Part shown: positions 8,618 through 10,024 of the stretch, one piece after another
Layout: the number at the start of each line of letters is the position of its first letter
Numbering within the stretch: position 1 is the first letter of the stretch
Origin: Prevotellaceae bacterium
GTDB lineage: Bacteria; Bacteroidota; Bacteroidia; Bacteroidales; UBA932
Assembly (NCBI GenBank): GCA_031278135.1
Contig: JAITKY010000197.1
Location: 1 to 10,024 of the forward strand
Length of the DNA: 10,024 bases
Direction of reading: 5' to 3'
Translations under genes and position numbers: made by a program
The notes under the pieces: generated by a model
What the model saw: the letters and a program-made list of their open reading frames with translations, nothing else
Told to the model about the DNA's origin: nothing
Database searches by the model: none

Positions 8618-9679
8618 TTATCTTTGTACTTTCACTTTACTGTTTTCTCTCAATGTTTCGAATCCACGAACGACAAGATTGTCTTTTTCGTTTAAACCCT
8701 CAAGTACTTGCACATTCGTTTCATCTTCGAGACCTGTGCGGATATTGCGCAGGATTGCTGTATTTTTTTCAACAATATATACTTGTTTACGATTCCGGTT
8801 CGACAATATGACTTCTTTGGGGATGATTATGGCGTGTTCGGCGTTATCGACAACGATATCCGCTTTCACGAACATGCCGGGACGAAGGATAAGTTTATCG
8901 TTATTAATCAGTATTTTCCCTTTAAACGTACGTGTTTCCATGCTGATGGCGGGCGACAATTCGCTGACGACGCCTCGAAGCGTGTCGTCGGGGATGGTGT
9001 AATGGGTGATATTGACCGGCTGTTCCGTCTTCATGTAACCGATAACGCTTTCGGGGAAATTGACTTCCATATACATACGCGAATAATCCATGATTCCGAC
9101 CATAGGTTTACTCTGTTCGACTTTAACGTCCGGAGTGTAATGCGGAAGATTGACTATCACGCCGGTGAAAGGAGCCTTAATTTCGGACTTTTCGAGATTC
9201 GATTTGGCGCTTTCGAGGTCGTGACGGGCGCTGATGACTCGGAGTTCGGCATTTCGCATTTCGCTGAGAATCACTCCGCCTTTTTCGTATAATGCCTTCT
9301 GTTTGACGTATTCCTGTTCGGCTATCTCCATACTGAGTTCCCGGACGTCGAGTGCGATTCCGTTTTCGTACTCCTTGTCTTCCAATTTGATAATGACTTG
9401 TCCTTTGGCAACTTTATCGCCGAGTTTGAACGGTTTACCGGTCTGCGGATTGGTTTGCAGCCGGTAGGCTCCGCTCATCTGCGAGGTTAAATCCACATTA
9501 TATATCGACATGGATGTTCCTGTGGTGTTAATCAACTTGCTGATTGAGCCTTTATTAAGTTCTTTGACGCTCACAGGTGTGGCGACATCGTTCGGAGCGT
9601 TTTGTTGTTGGTTGTTACATCCGACAAATAATAAAACAAACGTAACTACGCTGATTGTAAAACAATTTCGAAATTTCAT
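8618..9679 (-). CDS. RND efflux membrane fusion (periplasmic adaptor) lipoprotein
   Basis: Periplasmic adaptor linking the RND pump to an outer-membrane channel. The 353-residue protein has a lipoprotein signal: a basic MKFRN start, a hydrophobic core and the lipobox FVGC, with Cys21 as the likely lipidated residue, followed by a Gln/Asn-rich linker. It then shows the first lipoyl half (about 60-105, with GDKVAKGQVIIKLED), a short coiled-coil hairpin (about 104-165), the second lipoyl half (EIKAPFTGVI, 166-175), a beta-barrel (about 198-275, with LRPGMFVKADI) and a membrane-proximal domain (about 280-353, with IIIPKEVIL). The hairpin is short, similar to compact Bacteroidetes adaptors. It is the first gene of a two-gene operon with the pump, behind the promoter at 9742-9774. 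Confidence 0.93.
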   Translation of the reverse strand: MKFRNCFTISVVTFVLLFVGCNNQQQNAPNDVATPVSVKELNKGSISKLINTTGTSMSIYNVDLTSQMSGAYRLQTNPQTGKPFKLGDKVAKGQVIIKLEDKEYENGIALDVRELSMEIAEQEYVKQKALYEKGGVILSEMRNAELRVISARHDLESAKSNLEKSEIKAPFTGVIVNLPHYTPDVKVEQSKPMVGIMDYSRMYMEVNFPESVIGYMKTEQPVNITHYTIPDDTLRGVVSELSPAISMETRTFKGKILINNDKLILRPGMFVKADIVVDNAEHAIIIPKEVILSNRNRKQVYIVEKNTAILRNIRTGLEDETNVQVLEGLNEKDNLVVRGFETLRENSKVKVQR

Positions 9680-9741
9680 ACATCTTTTATTTTAATTCGT
9701 GTTATCAGGTACATTTTATGAATAATCTTAACATTCGACCG

Positions 9742-9774
9742 CAAAGGTAATACTAATTATTGAATAATGACAAA
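9742..9774 (-). promoter_or_regulatory. Probable promoter of the efflux operon
   Basis: On the minus strand, TTTG (9774-9771), 21 bases, then TACCTTTG (9749-9742). This fits the Bacteroidetes promoter consensus well. Transcription would start near 9736 and leave a leader of about 55 bases before the adaptor ATG at 9679. I see no clear operator overlapping it. Confidence 0.6.
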
Positions 9775-9961
9775 TTATTTTTCTGTTCGAAGTAAAATGT
9801 CTGTAAAACTGATAATTATATCATAAACAATTACAATGAAAATAAAATTGAAGGGGAAACTCGAATTTGATGCGTTCAAAACGATAACTAAAATAATACA
9901 GTTAGAACGGATTTTGGTTTGTTAAAACCATGCAACACACCTAATTGGCATAATATTTTGT

Positions 9962-9993
9962 AGTGTTTAGTTACTACGATTCAGGTAAACACT
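9962..9993. repeat. AGTGTTTA-N16-TAAACACT inverted repeat
   Basis: Perfect 8-base arms, AGTGTTTA (9962-9969) and TAAACACT (9986-9993), separated by 16 bases. Arm centres are 24 bases apart. No T-run follows on either strand, so it is not an obvious terminator. It could be an operator for a dimeric regulator of a gene beyond the right edge, or part of a longer repeat, but it is about 190 bases from the efflux promoter. Confidence 0.35.
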
Positions 9994-10024
9994 TGATATA
10001 TAATATCTTATACCACAGATTGTC

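Larger units (their letters stand above)
9680..10024. other. Intergenic region upstream of the efflux operon
   Basis: About 345 AT-rich bases without a convincing gene. They contain the efflux promoter (9742-9774), a small hairpin TGGTTT-GTTA-AAACCA (9915-9930) with no T-run, and an inverted repeat (9962-9993). The longest small frame I read by eye, 29 codons from ATG 9836, has no promoter or recognisable product. No regulator gene, such as TetR or AraC type, is visible before the right edge. Confidence 0.6.

Noticed and set aside
9836..9925. A 29-codon plus-strand open frame (MKIKLKGKLEFD...)
   Set aside because: It is short, has no promoter match or ribosome binding site, and resembles no family I know.
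9915..9930. Hairpin TGGTTT-GTTA-AAACCA as a terminator
   Set aside because: No T-run follows on either strand and no gene ends beside it.
9954..9960. TATTTTG as a plus-strand promoter -7 box
   Set aside because: It is one base short of TAnnTTTG and has no suitably spaced TTTG upstream.

Overview
The window looks like chromosomal DNA of a Bacteroidales bacterium (Bacteroidota). Three things point there: the LeuS protein is of the Bacteroides type throughout, the promoter-like sites match the Bacteroidetes consensus (TTTG, then about 17-21 bases, then TAnnTTTG) with no strong Shine-Dalgarno sequences, and one secreted protein ends in a domain resembling the type B C-terminal domain of the type IX secretion system. 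The sequence does not settle the genus.

Left edge (1-558): a minus-strand reading frame enters from beyond the edge. It starts at 176, behind a good Bacteroidetes promoter at 222-250, and runs through an unbroken (CT)28 tract that it reads as alternating Glu-Arg. The rest is AT-rich divergent regulatory DNA with a few short repeats and a probable leuS promoter at 494-525.

Plus-strand cluster (559-5459): leuS, then a secreted fibronectin-III-like protein with a type-B-like C-terminal domain, then coaD. Gaps are 42 and 8 bases, so they are probably co-transcribed. They are a translation enzyme, an envelope or secreted protein, and a coenzyme A synthesis enzyme, with no obvious shared pathway. 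leuS carries an in-frame 66-base palindromic insert (1424-1489) at the start of its editing domain. It reads as nearly the same peptide motif on both strands and resembles a protein-coding palindromic mobile repeat.

Minus-strand cluster (9679 down to 5497): a lipoprotein membrane fusion protein and an RND inner-membrane pump, 34 bases apart, behind their own promoter. Together they form the inner-membrane and periplasmic parts of a tripartite efflux pump. No outer-membrane factor is present. The two clusters converge on a shared hairpin at 5467-5489 that probably terminates both.

Right edge (9680-10024): AT-rich DNA with the efflux promoter and an inverted repeat, and no convincing gene.

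The metabolic and efflux genes are ordinary. The parts most worth following are the palindromic insert in leuS and the dinucleotide tract that could switch the left-edge reading frame on and off.
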